From positions 992,001 to 1,056,000 of the forward strand of contig NZ_JAFEWD010000001.1 in assembly GCF_017355855.1 (NCBI RefSeq): 64,000 bases of DNA, written 5' to 3'. The notes beneath the pieces are model-generated. The model searched no databases. It saw nothing but the letters and a program-made list of their open reading frames with translations, and was not told the DNA's origin. Positions 27,131-36,390 of the stretch are shown here, piece by piece. The number at the start of each line of letters is the position of its first letter. The first letter of the stretch is position 1. The stretch comes from Pedobacter sp. SYSU D00535. GTDB lineage: Bacteria; Bacteroidota; Bacteroidia; Sphingobacteriales; Sphingobacteriaceae. Made by a program: the position numbers and the translations under genes.

Positions 27131-27210
27131 TTAAATCAACTTATCCGGTGTTACAGGAAGCTCCTAAATGCGCTTGCTGGTAGCGTTAAATATGGCAATT
27201 TCACCCAAGC
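27131..27210 (-). pseudogene. Decayed duplicate of the paoC 3' end
   Basis: By hand alignment 27131-27197 matches 58 of 67 bases of 40386-40452, beginning exactly at the paoC stop codon. A 33-base in-frame deletion follows, then 27198-27210 matches 40486-40498 fully. The minus-strand frame reads GEIAIFNATSKRI, stop, ELPVTPDKLI, stop. It is a relic of a second molybdenum dehydrogenase gene or of a duplication. The rest of the 311 bp between 27041 and 27351 shows no other feature. Confidence 0.8.
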
Positions 27211-27351
27211 AAAGGTTTAAAAAACTAGCCAAGGACGACGATCGATGTCACCATGCGGGAATGATGGCGCTTTTTCATCTTGAATAAGCATTAGCTTACA
27301 CGAAAAACTGAAACAAAATTTAAAACGAGTTGAGGATACAGCTCAGCAATT

Positions 27352-27957
27352 TTATAAAGTAAGGCTGGCTACTATAATCCAGATAATATAATGCTGAATA
27401 GAGCAGCGGAGCCTTTGAAGTGCCTTGCGCATATGTTGCTCCACTGTATTGACAGAAATATTCAGACGAACAGCAATTTCCTTATGCGAGAGATGTTCCT
27501 GTCGGCTTAATACGAAGACCTCGCGACATTTAGACGGCAAACCTTCGATTCCCTGTTGCAGCGAGTCCTTTAATTCATTACATGCCACCTGCTGCTCGGT
27601 TTCGTTATGACTTTCGTTATTCGTCAGGAGTAAAAAGTCTTCGTGTTTTTTCTTTCGCAGTACCTCCCGGTAGTAATTGAAGATGCGGTTACGCAATGCT
27701 CCGTACAAGTAAGCCCTGATGTTTCTGCCGGCATCTAAGCTGTCTTTCTGCTTAAAGAGGTCAAAAAACACATCCTGCACCAGTTCTCTCGCAGCTTCCC
27801 GGCTGTTCGTTTTTCTGGAGGCCAGGCTTAGAAGATTCGGGACATGACGGATGTAAAAGACATCAAAAGCCTTTTCTTCCCCCTCTTGCCACATCGCAAT
27901 CAGCTGAGCGTCGGACAGTGAAGTGAAATGATCTGTACTTATCTCCTTTCTTCTCAT
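27352..27957 (-). CDS. ECF RNA polymerase sigma factor (FecI-like)
   Basis: 201 residues from the ATG at 27957. The frame continues 30 codons further, but that extension is atypical for the family and would overlap the promoter. Region 2 (AFDVFYIRHVPNLL, ARELVQDVFFDLFKQKDSL) and region 4 (GLPSKCREVFVLSRQEHLSHKEIAVRLNIS) are intact. Such sigmas are held by a FecR anti-sigma factor and released when substrate passes the STN-type SusC. It is divergent from its presumed FecR at 28201 (243 bp between), unlike the co-directional pair at 44513. It probably controls the SusCD/GDPD locus. Confidence 0.92.
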   Translation of the reverse strand: MRRKEISTDHFTSLSDAQLIAMWQEGEEKAFDVFYIRHVPNLLSLASRKTNSREAARELVQDVFFDLFKQKDSLDAGRNIRAYLYGALRNRIFNYYREVLRKKKHEDFLLLTNNESHNETEQQVACNELKDSLQQGIEGLPSKCREVFVLSRQEHLSHKEIAVRLNISVNTVEQHMRKALQRLRCSIQHYIIWIIVASLTL

Positions 27958-28200
27958 AACAGAGCGGGGGCTGGTGAATATCTGATTGGTTTTGAAAGAC
28001 ACCAACAGAATATGCTGAGCAAATATAGAAGCGGGCTTATTAAGCACAAGTTAATATAATTTTAAGTTTTACAGGGCTCTCTGATCTCGCTGCCTCCAGG
28101 ATTCATCAATAAAGTCGACGGACGATTTTTTAAAAAAAAAAGAGACTTCCAAATAACGGTTGCTGCCTGTCCAAGGTAATACACTCCTAAAATACCAGGG

Positions 28201-29184
28201 ATGGACAGTAAAAGACTATCGTTACTTCTTCAGAAACAAAAGCTCGGAATTGCTTCTCAGGAAGAGATCAAAGAGCTGGAAGAATGGTACAACAAGCTCG
28301 ACTACCCGCTTGACCATACTTTTACTGATGAAGCTACGGCTAAAGACATGCTCAGAGACTTACGTGCTCAATTAAATCAGGACAAAGAACAGTTTGTTCC
28401 AATAAAACCTATAAAGCCTTTTCCATTCAAGTATATATACCGCATTGCCGCCTCAGTCGCACTGATCTGCACTTTGTCTGTAACCTGGTACTTTAGCAGC
28501 CAAAGAAAATCACCGGAAAAGACAACGCTGACGGCCCGGTCAAAACCAAACACATTCTTAACCCTTCCCGATGGAAGCACCGTGATATTAAAGCCCGGGA
28601 GCAAGATCCGCTACCTTACTTCCTTTACCGCTAAAAGCAGGGAAGTTGAACTGGTGGGCGAAGGCTACTTTGATATCAAACGGGATGTAAGTCGTCCGTT
28701 CGTCATCCACACCGGAAATATCCGGACACGGGTTTTGGGAACCGCCTTCAATATCAATGCGGAGCCAGGAAGAAAAGATATCATAGTAACGGTAACGCGT
28801 GGCAAAGTGCAGGTAGAAGATAAGTCGAAAGTCTTAGCGGTGCTTTTGGCCGGAAAGCAGGTGACCTACAACAAGAATACTTCGGGAGTGCTGAAAGAGG
28901 CCGTAGATGCGGAGAAAAAAACACTTTGGGCGAAGCAAGACATGCAGTTTGAGGAGGTAAGGTTTGGTGATATCGCATCTTACCTGGCCGGAAGGTACGG
29001 AAAGAATATCCGGTTTGCCAGGGCTGAACTTGCCGAATGTCCTATAACAGCATCTTTTAGCGGAGAAGAGTCTCTGCAGGAAGTACTTGATATTTTATGT
29101 ATGACAAGAGGCGCCAGTTACGTGGAAAAAGAGGGGTATCTGGAGATAAGCGGTGACGGATGTAAGGCTGAGCGCCAAAAATGA
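28201..29184 (+). CDS. FecR-family anti-sigma factor
   Basis: 327 residues. A cytosolic N-terminus of about 80 residues binds the sigma factor. One transmembrane helix lies near 80-100 (YIYRIAASVALICTLSVTWYF), followed by the periplasmic FecR domain (LTLPDGSTVILKPGSKIRY, GEGYFDIKRDVSRPFVIHT, LGTAFNI) and a C-terminal DUF4974-type secretin-like unit. It passes the signal from the STN domain of the following SusC to the divergent sigma factor. The gap to SusC is 217 bp and contains a minus-strand terminator. Confidence 0.95.
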   Translation: MDSKRLSLLLQKQKLGIASQEEIKELEEWYNKLDYPLDHTFTDEATAKDMLRDLRAQLNQDKEQFVPIKPIKPFPFKYIYRIAASVALICTLSVTWYFSSQRKSPEKTTLTARSKPNTFLTLPDGSTVILKPGSKIRYLTSFTAKSREVELVGEGYFDIKRDVSRPFVIHTGNIRTRVLGTAFNINAEPGRKDIIVTVTRGKVQVEDKSKVLAVLLAGKQVTYNKNTSGVLKEAVDAEKKTLWAKQDMQFEEVRFGDIASYLAGRYGKNIRFARAELAECPITASFSGEESLQEVLDILCMTRGASYVEKEGYLEISGDGCKAERQK

Positions 29185-29331
29185 GCAAATCCTATATGAA
29201 GACGACAGAGAACAGGTCGCCATAACAGGCCAGAGAACACAGAAAAACCGGACGACCAGAAGGTCACAAACCGGGGGTGAAAGTCACTGGCGGTTCTTCC
29301 TGCCCTTAGAAAAACAAATTAGACTTTCATG

Positions 29332-29368
29332 AAAAAACTCCTCTGCTTGGGGAAGCGTCCGAGGAGTT
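29332..29368 (-). terminator. Minus-strand intrinsic terminator in the FecR-SusC gap
   Basis: AACTCCTC (29336-29343) pairs perfectly with GAGGAGTT (29361-29368), with an inner GCTT/AAGC stem. On the minus strand it is followed by six T (complement of 29332-29337). It lacks a T-run on the plus strand, so it should stop transcripts running antisense to the susC leader. Confidence 0.6.
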
Positions 29369-29388
29369 CTATTATCAATTCAATTATT
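29332..29388 (-). ncRNA. Predicted antisense RNA over the susC leader
   Basis: A TAATTTTG element (minus strand, complement of 29395-29402) matches the TAnnTTTG -7 box of Bacteroidota and ends exactly at the A of the susC start codon. Transcription from about 29388 would end at the terminator at 29332, giving an RNA of about 57 nt. The same arrangement recurs before the susC at 46374. Position and orientation agree with DonS-type cis-antisense RNAs of Bacteroides loci. The -33 element is not convincing. Confidence 0.35.
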
Positions 29389-29401
29389 AATAGACAAAAT
29401 T

Positions 29402-32400
29402 ATGCAAAATTCCTGTGCAAAGGGAAATCATGCGGCATATAAACGCTGTATTGGAAAAAATAAAGATTTTTTTCTAAAGCTGAGCTCCGCAATCCTTATC
29501 CTGCTGCTAATTATTCAGTCTTACCCGGTCAGGGCCAGTGCAGCTAACTTTCAGAAAGACAAGATTGTCCTTGAGGTTAAAGATCAAAGCCTCAAAGCAA
29601 TCCTTAGCGAGATTGGAAGACAATCGAGCCTGCAGCTTGCTTATCCTTCCGAGCACGTCAACCGCTATCCCCGGGTTCGTCTGAACAAGTATACAGGTAC
29701 GGCAAATGAGATGTTGACCGAAGCCCTGAAGGGAACCGATCTGACTTTTTCTATCAGGGCTAATACGATAGTGGTGGTACTTAGAGTAGCTCAAAAAAAT
29801 GACTTGCAAAAAGACAGACGTGTCAGCGGTATAGTCAGCGATACCAAAGGCCTGGCTCTACCGGGAGTTAGTGTGAAAGTGAAAGATGGGAAAGCTTTTG
29901 CAGTAACAGGAACAGACGGGAGATACTCCATCATGGTGCCTGATGAACAGGCAGTCCTGGTTTTCACTTACGTGGGATTTGAAACAGCCGAAGTAGGGGT
30001 TAAAGACCAGGAACAGGTAAACGTAGTCCTCAAAGAAGATCAGAACCTGCTGAGTGAGGTAGTTGTCATCGGATATGGTTCGGTCAGAAAAGAAGATCTG
30101 ACGGGATCTGTCTCGCAGGTCAATCTCGCCGAGCTTACTAAAGCTCCCGTAGCTTCGGTCGACCAGGCCCTTGCTGGAAGGGTGGCTGGTGTTCAGGTAT
30201 CCGTGAATGAAGATGGCCAGCCGGGCGGAGCAATGAACATTCAGATCCGGGGGGCAAATTCCCTTACGCAGAGCAATTCTCCTTTGTATGTAATCGACGG
30301 ATTCCCAATTGAGGGGCCTCAAACCGCATCCTTTAATCCGGAGGACATAGAAACCTTAACTATCCTGAAGGACGCTTCTGCCACAGCAATATATGGAGCC
30401 AGAGGAGCAAATGGTGTCATTGTTATCACCACGAAAAAAGGGAAAGAAGGAAAACCGAGGTTCTCCTACAGTTCTTCTCTCGGATTTAATGAAATAACAA
30501 AGACAATGGACATGTTGAGTCCTTATGAGTTTGTTAAATATGAGCTCGAGCGAAACCCCAATGCTGGTGTAGAGCTGGGATATTTTGCCAACGGGCAGGA
30601 CCTTGAGTCGTACAGAACCCTGAAAGGTGTCGACTGGCAGGACAAGCTGTTCAACTCCGGTGCCACGCAAATACACAATCTGGCCCTCAGAGGCGGTACC
30701 AGGCAAACTAAATATTCCATCTCCGGATCTTTCTTCGACTCTAAAGGAGTTGTGGTAAACACCGGATACAAGCGCTACCAAGCGCGTGTCTCCCTTGATC
30801 AGACCATCTCCGACAAGTTTAAAGCAGGCATTAATGTGAACTACAGCAACCAGCTTACCTTCGGACAGCTGGTGGGGCGTACCTCCGCTACTTCATCTAC
30901 CACCATCAGTGGCTACCTGCTATATTCAACATGGGCCTATCGTCCGGTTAGTGGAAACACTGCGGCTTACGAGGAACAATTGTTGGACCAGGGGATTGAT
31001 GAAACAGTTGATTTTCGTATAAACCCGGTAATCTCTGCACAAAATACATTAAGGGAGAGAAAGCTAAATAATATTATCGGAAATGCTTTCCTCACTTATG
31101 ATATCACGAAGAACCTCCACCTGAAAGTTTCGGGCGGATTGAATGGCCTCTTTAGCAGGAACGACGCTTTCTACAACAGCCAAACCGTGTCTGGCACTCC
31201 GCTTCGCGCTAATAATATTTCCGGAGTCAACGGCTCTGTGGATCACGGAGAAAGGCTCGACTTTGTAAATGAGAATACCATTAACTGGTCTAAACGGTTC
31301 AATTCCCGGCATAAGGTAGACCTCCTCGGGGGCTTTACCCTGCAAGGCGTCAATACCAGTACCTACGGATTTTCGGCCATTCTGGTGCCCAACGAATCGC
31401 TGGGGATTAACGGTTTGAACCAGGGAACTCCACTTGAAACCATTTCTACCACAAGTTACAACCGGCTGTCCTCCTATATCGCCAGGGCAGATTATGGTTA
31501 CAGGTCTAAGTATCTACTTACCGCTACTGTCCGTGCTGATGGATCTTCCAAGTTTGCCCCCGGAAACCGCTGGGGATATTTCCCTTCGGGGGCCTTTGCC
31601 TGGCGAATGCATAAAGAAAAGTTCCTTCGGGGCATAAAGGCAATATCGGAGGCTAAGCTCAGGATCAGTTATGGGGTTACCGGAAATAACCGGGTAAGCG
31701 ACTTTGCCTACCTTCCGGAGCTTAACTTACCTGACCTTGCCAGCTACTCTTTCAATAACGAGCGCTTCTACGGCGTAAATCTGACGAGCCTGGGGAACAG
31801 GCAACTGAAATGGGAGAGTACAGAACAACTGGACCTGGGCTATGATCTCGGGCTTTTCAAAGACCGTATCAGTCTTACCGTTGACCTGTATCGAAAGAAT
31901 ACCAACGACCTGCTCCTGAACGCTAACCTTCCCTACACTACGGGTTACAACAGGGTCTATAAAAATATCGGCAAGGTCAGGAATGAGGGTTTGGAACTGA
32001 CACTGAATACCGTGAACGTAAACTCAAGATCCTTCAGCTGGCGAAGCAATTTCAATATCAGCTTCAACAAAAACAAGATATTGGCCCTGAACGAAGGTGA
32101 AACGCATTTGCTGTCAAACATTAGTTCCTTTGTGAGCCGTATGGCCGAGGAGCCCCTATATATAGCGGAGGTAGGAAAACCAGCAGCAATGTTTTACGGT
32201 CTGGTTTGGGATGGCGTGTACCAGTACGAGGATTTCGTGCAGAACTCGGCAGGGATTTATGTCTTGCGGAACGACCGTCCCACGAATGGTGACCAACGGT
32301 CGGCCATACGCCCCGGGGATATTAAATACCGAGACCTGAATAACGACGGAGTGGTTGATGCCAATGACAAAACCGTTTTAGGAAGCCCCCTCCCTATCCA

Positions 32401-32890
32401 TACAGGAGGATTTTCAAATACTATCACTTTCAAAGGTTTCGACCTCAATGTCCTCATGCAGTGGAGTTATGGCAATAAGCTCATGAATGCAAACAGGCTG
32501 ATCTTCGAAGGAAACATCACCAATATACCAAGCATGAACCAGTTTGCCAGTTGGCAGGAGCGCTGGACGCCCGAGAACCAAAGCAATACTCTTTTCAGGG
32601 CCGGTGGCGCCGGACCACAGGTCATGTCATCGCGGACCCTTGAAGATGGCTCTTACCTCCGCTTAAAAAGCGTTTCTCTCGGATATTCAATTCCTGCAAA
32701 CCTTCTGAGAAGGCTCGGCATAGGTTCCCTGAATTTTAATGTTTCCACCCAGAACCTTCTCACCTGGACAAAGTATTCCGGACTGGATCCGGAAGTATCA
32801 ATATTCAACACGGTATTAACTCCCGGTTTCGATTTTTCAGCCTATCCCAATGCAAGAACGGTAGTGTTTGGAATAAAAGCCGGATTTTAA
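29402..32890 (+). CDS. SusC/RagA TonB-dependent transporter with STN signalling domain
   Basis: 1162 residues. After a long N-terminal leader with a signal peptide (about 24-47) come an STN domain (about 55-120, SLKAILSEIGRQSSLQL), a carboxypeptidase-regulatory-like domain (about 142-215), TonB box and plug (VVVIGYGSVRKEDLTGSV, GANGVIVITTKKG), and a beta-barrel ending VVFGIKAGF. The STN domain contacts the FecR protein to activate the sigma factor when substrate is bound. It pairs with SusD 13 bp downstream. The substrate is judged from the enzymes in the operon: probably a phosphodiester-linked or acylated glycan fragment. Confidence 0.96.
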   Translation: MQNSCAKGNHAAYKRCIGKNKDFFLKLSSAILILLLIIQSYPVRASAANFQKDKIVLEVKDQSLKAILSEIGRQSSLQLAYPSEHVNRYPRVRLNKYTGTANEMLTEALKGTDLTFSIRANTIVVVLRVAQKNDLQKDRRVSGIVSDTKGLALPGVSVKVKDGKAFAVTGTDGRYSIMVPDEQAVLVFTYVGFETAEVGVKDQEQVNVVLKEDQNLLSEVVVIGYGSVRKEDLTGSVSQVNLAELTKAPVASVDQALAGRVAGVQVSVNEDGQPGGAMNIQIRGANSLTQSNSPLYVIDGFPIEGPQTASFNPEDIETLTILKDASATAIYGARGANGVIVITTKKGKEGKPRFSYSSSLGFNEITKTMDMLSPYEFVKYELERNPNAGVELGYFANGQDLESYRTLKGVDWQDKLFNSGATQIHNLALRGGTRQTKYSISGSFFDSKGVVVNTGYKRYQARVSLDQTISDKFKAGINVNYSNQLTFGQLVGRTSATSSTTISGYLLYSTWAYRPVSGNTAAYEEQLLDQGIDETVDFRINPVISAQNTLRERKLNNIIGNAFLTYDITKNLHLKVSGGLNGLFSRNDAFYNSQTVSGTPLRANNISGVNGSVDHGERLDFVNENTINWSKRFNSRHKVDLLGGFTLQGVNTSTYGFSAILVPNESLGINGLNQGTPLETISTTSYNRLSSYIARADYGYRSKYLLTATVRADGSSKFAPGNRWGYFPSGAFAWRMHKEKFLRGIKAISEAKLRISYGVTGNNRVSDFAYLPELNLPDLASYSFNNERFYGVNLTSLGNRQLKWESTEQLDLGYDLGLFKDRISLTVDLYRKNTNDLLLNANLPYTTGYNRVYKNIGKVRNEGLELTLNTVNVNSRSFSWRSNFNISFNKNKILALNEGETHLLSNISSFVSRMAEEPLYIAEVGKPAAMFYGLVWDGVYQYEDFVQNSAGIYVLRNDRPTNGDQRSAIRPGDIKYRDLNNDGVVDANDKTVLGSPLPIHTGGFSNTITFKGFDLNVLMQWSYGNKLMNANRLIFEGNITNIPSMNQFASWQERWTPENQSNTLFRAGGAGPQVMSSRTLEDGSYLRLKSVSLGYSIPANLLRRLGIGSLNFNVSTQNLLTWTKYSGLDPEVSIFNTVLTPGFDFSAYPNARTVVFGIKAGF

Positions 32891-32903
32891 AAGATAAGAT
32901 TAT

Positions 32904-34496
32904 ATGAAGCCAAAATACATACTATCCATGCTGATCCTGCTGGCCACAACTTCATGCAGCGACTTCCTGGAAACAGAACCAAAAGGAACTCTTTCGCCCG
33001 AGTATTATTTCAACAATGAAGCACAGGTAAATGCTGCGTTAGCAGGAGTTTACAGCACCATGGCCGATACCCGCAATGAGGAGCCTTTTTACGCCGCTTC
33101 GTACATCAGTCAGATGGGTACAGAAGGAGATGACGGCTACTACCGTAAAGGTCCGGAGCGAAACATTGTAGGGCAGTTCCTATATTCGGCAAGCGCCCCA
33201 AACCTTTCTGGTCTATGGCAGATCCTGTACAAGGGTATCAACCTTTCCAACTCCCTGCTGGAGAACCTTGACAAGGCTGACATGCCTGGTGATAAGAAAG
33301 AAGTAGTGCGGGGTGAGGCCCTCTTTTTACGCTCCTACTATTATTTCATCCTGGTATCCAACTGGGGGGATGTGCCTCTAACCCTGACGTCCACAAAGTC
33401 CGCACTCGATGCCAGTATCCCCAGGACACCTTCGGCGGAAGTTTACCAGCAGATCACTGCAGACATGGAAAAAGCATACGAACTGGTACCCACAGCTACA
33501 GCTGTAGGTTTCGGCGGTCGCGTGAATAAATCTGCTGTTGCCGGCATACTTGCCAGGGTCAACCTTTACTGGGCCGGTTATCCGCTCAATAAAAAGGATC
33601 GGTTTCAGGAGGCCAGGAAGTGGGCCCTGAAGGTGATCGACTCAAAAGAGCATGCGCTCGATCCTTCATTTCAGCAGATCTTTATCAATTATGCGGCAGA
33701 TAAATACAATATTAAAGAAAGCATCTGGGAGGTAGAGTTCTCGGGAAATCGTACCGACAGGCCGCGGCAGGCGGGCCTGGTAGGCAACTACATTGGTATC
33801 CGTAATACCGGCGATAAGATTGGAAACAGTAATGCCAACGTGCGAGCCGCAGCCAGGCTTTACCGCTTATATGAGGAAGGCGACCTGAGACGCGACTGGG
33901 CAATAGCTCCCTTCGAATACATTCCTACAGACTCCGACATAAAGGTTCCCTATGCCAGCACTGCCATTCATGAGCGGTATGCAGGCAAATACAGAAGAGA
34001 ATATGAGGTGGTCCTGCCAAAGTCGAAGGGATATACTCCCATCAACTATCCCTTACTTCGGTATGCAGATGTGCTGCTGATGTTTGCGGAAGCAGATAAT
34101 GAAGTGAACGGAGCGCCGACAGCCGATGCAATAAAAGCTGTGAATATGGTGAGGCGTCGCGCCTACGGCAAAAATGTGAATGCCGCAAGCGCAGAGGCCG
34201 ATCTGCTCCCCGAACATACTGCCGGCAAAGCTGCCTTTCTTGAGCTGATCAAGGATGAGCGCTCACGGGAACTTTGTTTTGAAAGTTTAAGGAGGAACGA
34301 CCTGATCCGGTGGGGAGACTATGTTTTCGCAATGAAAGCGCTAGCCAATGAATATGAAACAGCTTCAGGTATCTCCAGCACTACAAGAAACATAGTATCC
34401 TCATTAAAATTGGTGGCACCCAAACATCTGCTATGGCCTATCCCAACCCGGGAGATGTCAGTAAATAAAGCTCTAGAACAAAATTCCGGATGGTAA
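32904..34496 (+). CDS. SusD/RagB-family glycan-binding lipoprotein (GDPD locus)
   Basis: 530 residues with lipobox Cys18 (TTSC), SusD helical core (GEALFLRSYYYFILVSNWGDVPLTL, GGRVNKSAVAGILARVNLYWAGYPL) and the end block DERSRELCFESLRRNDLIRWG. It forms the binding lid of the SusC at 29402. Spacing of 13 bp to SusC and 10 bp to the following lipoprotein gene suggests one operon. Specificity is not readable from the sequence. Confidence 0.95.
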   Translation: MKPKYILSMLILLATTSCSDFLETEPKGTLSPEYYFNNEAQVNAALAGVYSTMADTRNEEPFYAASYISQMGTEGDDGYYRKGPERNIVGQFLYSASAPNLSGLWQILYKGINLSNSLLENLDKADMPGDKKEVVRGEALFLRSYYYFILVSNWGDVPLTLTSTKSALDASIPRTPSAEVYQQITADMEKAYELVPTATAVGFGGRVNKSAVAGILARVNLYWAGYPLNKKDRFQEARKWALKVIDSKEHALDPSFQQIFINYAADKYNIKESIWEVEFSGNRTDRPRQAGLVGNYIGIRNTGDKIGNSNANVRAAARLYRLYEEGDLRRDWAIAPFEYIPTDSDIKVPYASTAIHERYAGKYRREYEVVLPKSKGYTPINYPLLRYADVLLMFAEADNEVNGAPTADAIKAVNMVRRRAYGKNVNAASAEADLLPEHTAGKAAFLELIKDERSRELCFESLRRNDLIRWGDYVFAMKALANEYETASGISSTTRNIVSSLKLVAPKHLLWPIPTREMSVNKALEQNSGW

Positions 34497-34506
34497 TTAA
34501 ACTGTA

Positions 34507-35463
34507 ATGAAGACATTAAAAAAACTTTTGATGCTGCTTGCCATCATATTTGTAAGCGGCTGTGATAAATCCCTCGAGATCGATACTCCTGTATTTGATA
34601 TTACTGGAACAAGTATTAAGGACGACACGGATGAAACCGGGCAGCCGGTGAAGAAGGTGACCTTCCATCTTGCCGGAAGTGCCGAATTAATCTCCTTTTA
34701 CTCAGGAGAAGTATTGCGCGATTATGCCTACCGGGAAGGGCGAACAGTGTCGACGAAGGCACTGAATATGTCCTTCTCCACCAATGCAAAATTGAACTCA
34801 GGGACTATTGCCATCCCGAACCAGCTGGCAGTACTTGTATCCACCGATTTTTCAGGAAAATATGAAGAAGCAGATATTGCAGCGGCAACCTGGACCGATA
34901 TAAGTTCCAGCTTTACCTTATCGCCGGTAGTAACCCATGATAATTTCCTGGCCGCGGGCACGGTTGATCTGCGCAGCTATGCTGTTGAAGGCAAACCGCT
35001 TTTCATCGCATTCCGGTACTTAACACCGCCTCAAACCACGGCAAGAAGGCATGTTCAATGGCGTATCCGCGATTTTGCTGTCAGGTTGGTGACCGACCTG
35101 GCCAGCACCGTTGTTGCTAGCCAGGCGACCACCCCCTGGACACTCTATCACAAAGGGCCCTTCGAAAGTGGCCGCTCCGCGACCAACACCTCTCAGCTCA
35201 TTCTCAGAGGGAATAACACCTCAAAGAATTTCCCTGAGCCAACGGAAGACTGGGCAATTTCCCCGGCAATTGAGGTGGGCGGGGAAACTGATTTAGGCCC
35301 TGACCGCCCAATCGCAATCAAAGGGCGTGGCGATGCTCCGCTGACTACATTCACCTATCAGTACCCGACTTCCGGCCAGTACAAGGTTGTTTTCGTCGCT
35401 TCGAACGTAAACATTGAAAATGAAAAGACAATTGTGAAAGAACTTGATTTAACGATCCCCTAA
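34507..35463 (+). CDS. DUF5017-like surface lipoprotein next to SusCD
   Basis: 318 residues with lipobox Cys19 (VSGC). The body is two beta domains, with a cleaved-adhesin/DUF5017-type segment (VVLPKI-free; KVTFHLAGSAELISFYSGE, then YAVEGKPLFIAFRYLTPP) and an Ig/PKD-like end (TFTYQYPTSGQYKVVFVASN). Such proteins sit downstream of SusD and are thought to be accessory surface glycan-binding proteins. No catalytic motif was seen. Its stop codon overlaps the start of the first GDPD gene (TAATG), which implies translational coupling. Confidence 0.75.
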   Translation: MKTLKKLLMLLAIIFVSGCDKSLEIDTPVFDITGTSIKDDTDETGQPVKKVTFHLAGSAELISFYSGEVLRDYAYREGRTVSTKALNMSFSTNAKLNSGTIAIPNQLAVLVSTDFSGKYEEADIAAATWTDISSSFTLSPVVTHDNFLAAGTVDLRSYAVEGKPLFIAFRYLTPPQTTARRHVQWRIRDFAVRLVTDLASTVVASQATTPWTLYHKGPFESGRSATNTSQLILRGNNTSKNFPEPTEDWAISPAIEVGGETDLGPDRPIAIKGRGDAPLTTFTYQYPTSGQYKVVFVASNVNIENEKTIVKELDLTIP

Positions 35464-36386
35464 TGGTCAGTTTAAAAAATATCCTATCTCTCTGCGCCCT
35501 CCTGCTCCCCTTGCTGGTTCCCGCACAAAAACGTTCAGATATCGAGTCTATCCGGCGCAGCAAGGCATCGAAGCAGGTTCTGGTGGCCTGCCACCGGGGT
35601 GGCGACTGGCACAATTTTCCCGAAAATTCGCTGGAGTCTATCCGCTCGGCAATAAATATAGGAGCAGATTTTGTCGAAATAGATGTGAGAAAAACGAGGG
35701 ACGGTAAGCTGATCCTGATGCATGATCGTTCCCTCGAACGCACAACTACAGGAACGGGACTGGTAAAGGATAAAACCTACCAGGAGATCTGCCTGCTGAG
35801 GCTGCGGGACAAGCATAAAAACGAAACTCCTTACCTTATCCCAACACTCGAAGAAGCGCTTATGCTGATGAAGGATAAGGTCTTTATCAAAGTGGATAAG
35901 TACAATGAAGAGAACATCCGAAACGAGATCGTGGAGGTTCTGAAGCGTACAGGAACACTCAGGCAGGCATCCTTCCGTGTAGGACTGGATTATGAAAAGA
36001 CGGTCAAAAACTATGGCGATCTGACCAGGCTGCTGCACCTTTTCCCGGCTATACAAGACAGTGATACTGTAAAAGCAAGGACAGGCGCAGAAATTGCAAA
36101 CTTTCAGCGAAGCCTGAAGCCTGTAGTATTCCAGGCTAAGTTCAAGGACAGTACCTCCGCAGTAGTGCAGTCGATAACTGATCTCAACCAAGCCGGGGAG
36201 CACATTTGGGTGATGGCAAGCAGGGATTATTATTGCGGTGGTTGGGGTGATAAGATCTCCCTGACCGCCCCCGATAAGGGCTGGGGAAAGCTGATCGAGA
36301 AGGGAGTTACCATCATTGAAACAGATTATCCCCAACAATTGCTGGCCTATCTAAAGAAATATAAAAGCAAAAATCAAAAGGACTGA
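35463..36386 (+). CDS. Exported glycerophosphodiester phosphodiesterase (GDPD) family protein 1
   Basis: 307 residues with a signal peptide ending VPAQ. GDPD active-site residues are visible: His44-Arg45 (CHRGGDWHNFPEN with Glu54), metal ligands Glu72 and Asp74 (VEIDVRKTRDG) and His87 (LMHDRS). Family members hydrolyse the phosphodiester between glycerol-phosphate and an alcohol, and some digest poly(glycerol phosphate) of teichoic acids. It starts inside the stop codon of the upstream lipoprotein gene and is followed 4 bp later by a paralogue. Periplasmic location is likely. It probably cleaves phosphodiesters in the substrate imported by SusCD. Confidence 0.92.
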   Translation: MVSLKNILSLCALLLPLLVPAQKRSDIESIRRSKASKQVLVACHRGGDWHNFPENSLESIRSAINIGADFVEIDVRKTRDGKLILMHDRSLERTTTGTGLVKDKTYQEICLLRLRDKHKNETPYLIPTLEEALMLMKDKVFIKVDKYNEENIRNEIVEVLKRTGTLRQASFRVGLDYEKTVKNYGDLTRLLHLFPAIQDSDTVKARTGAEIANFQRSLKPVVFQAKFKDSTSAVVQSITDLNQAGEHIWVMASRDYYCGGWGDKISLTAPDKGWGKLIEKGVTIIETDYPQQLLAYLKKYKSKNQKD

Positions 36387-36390
36387 AAAG

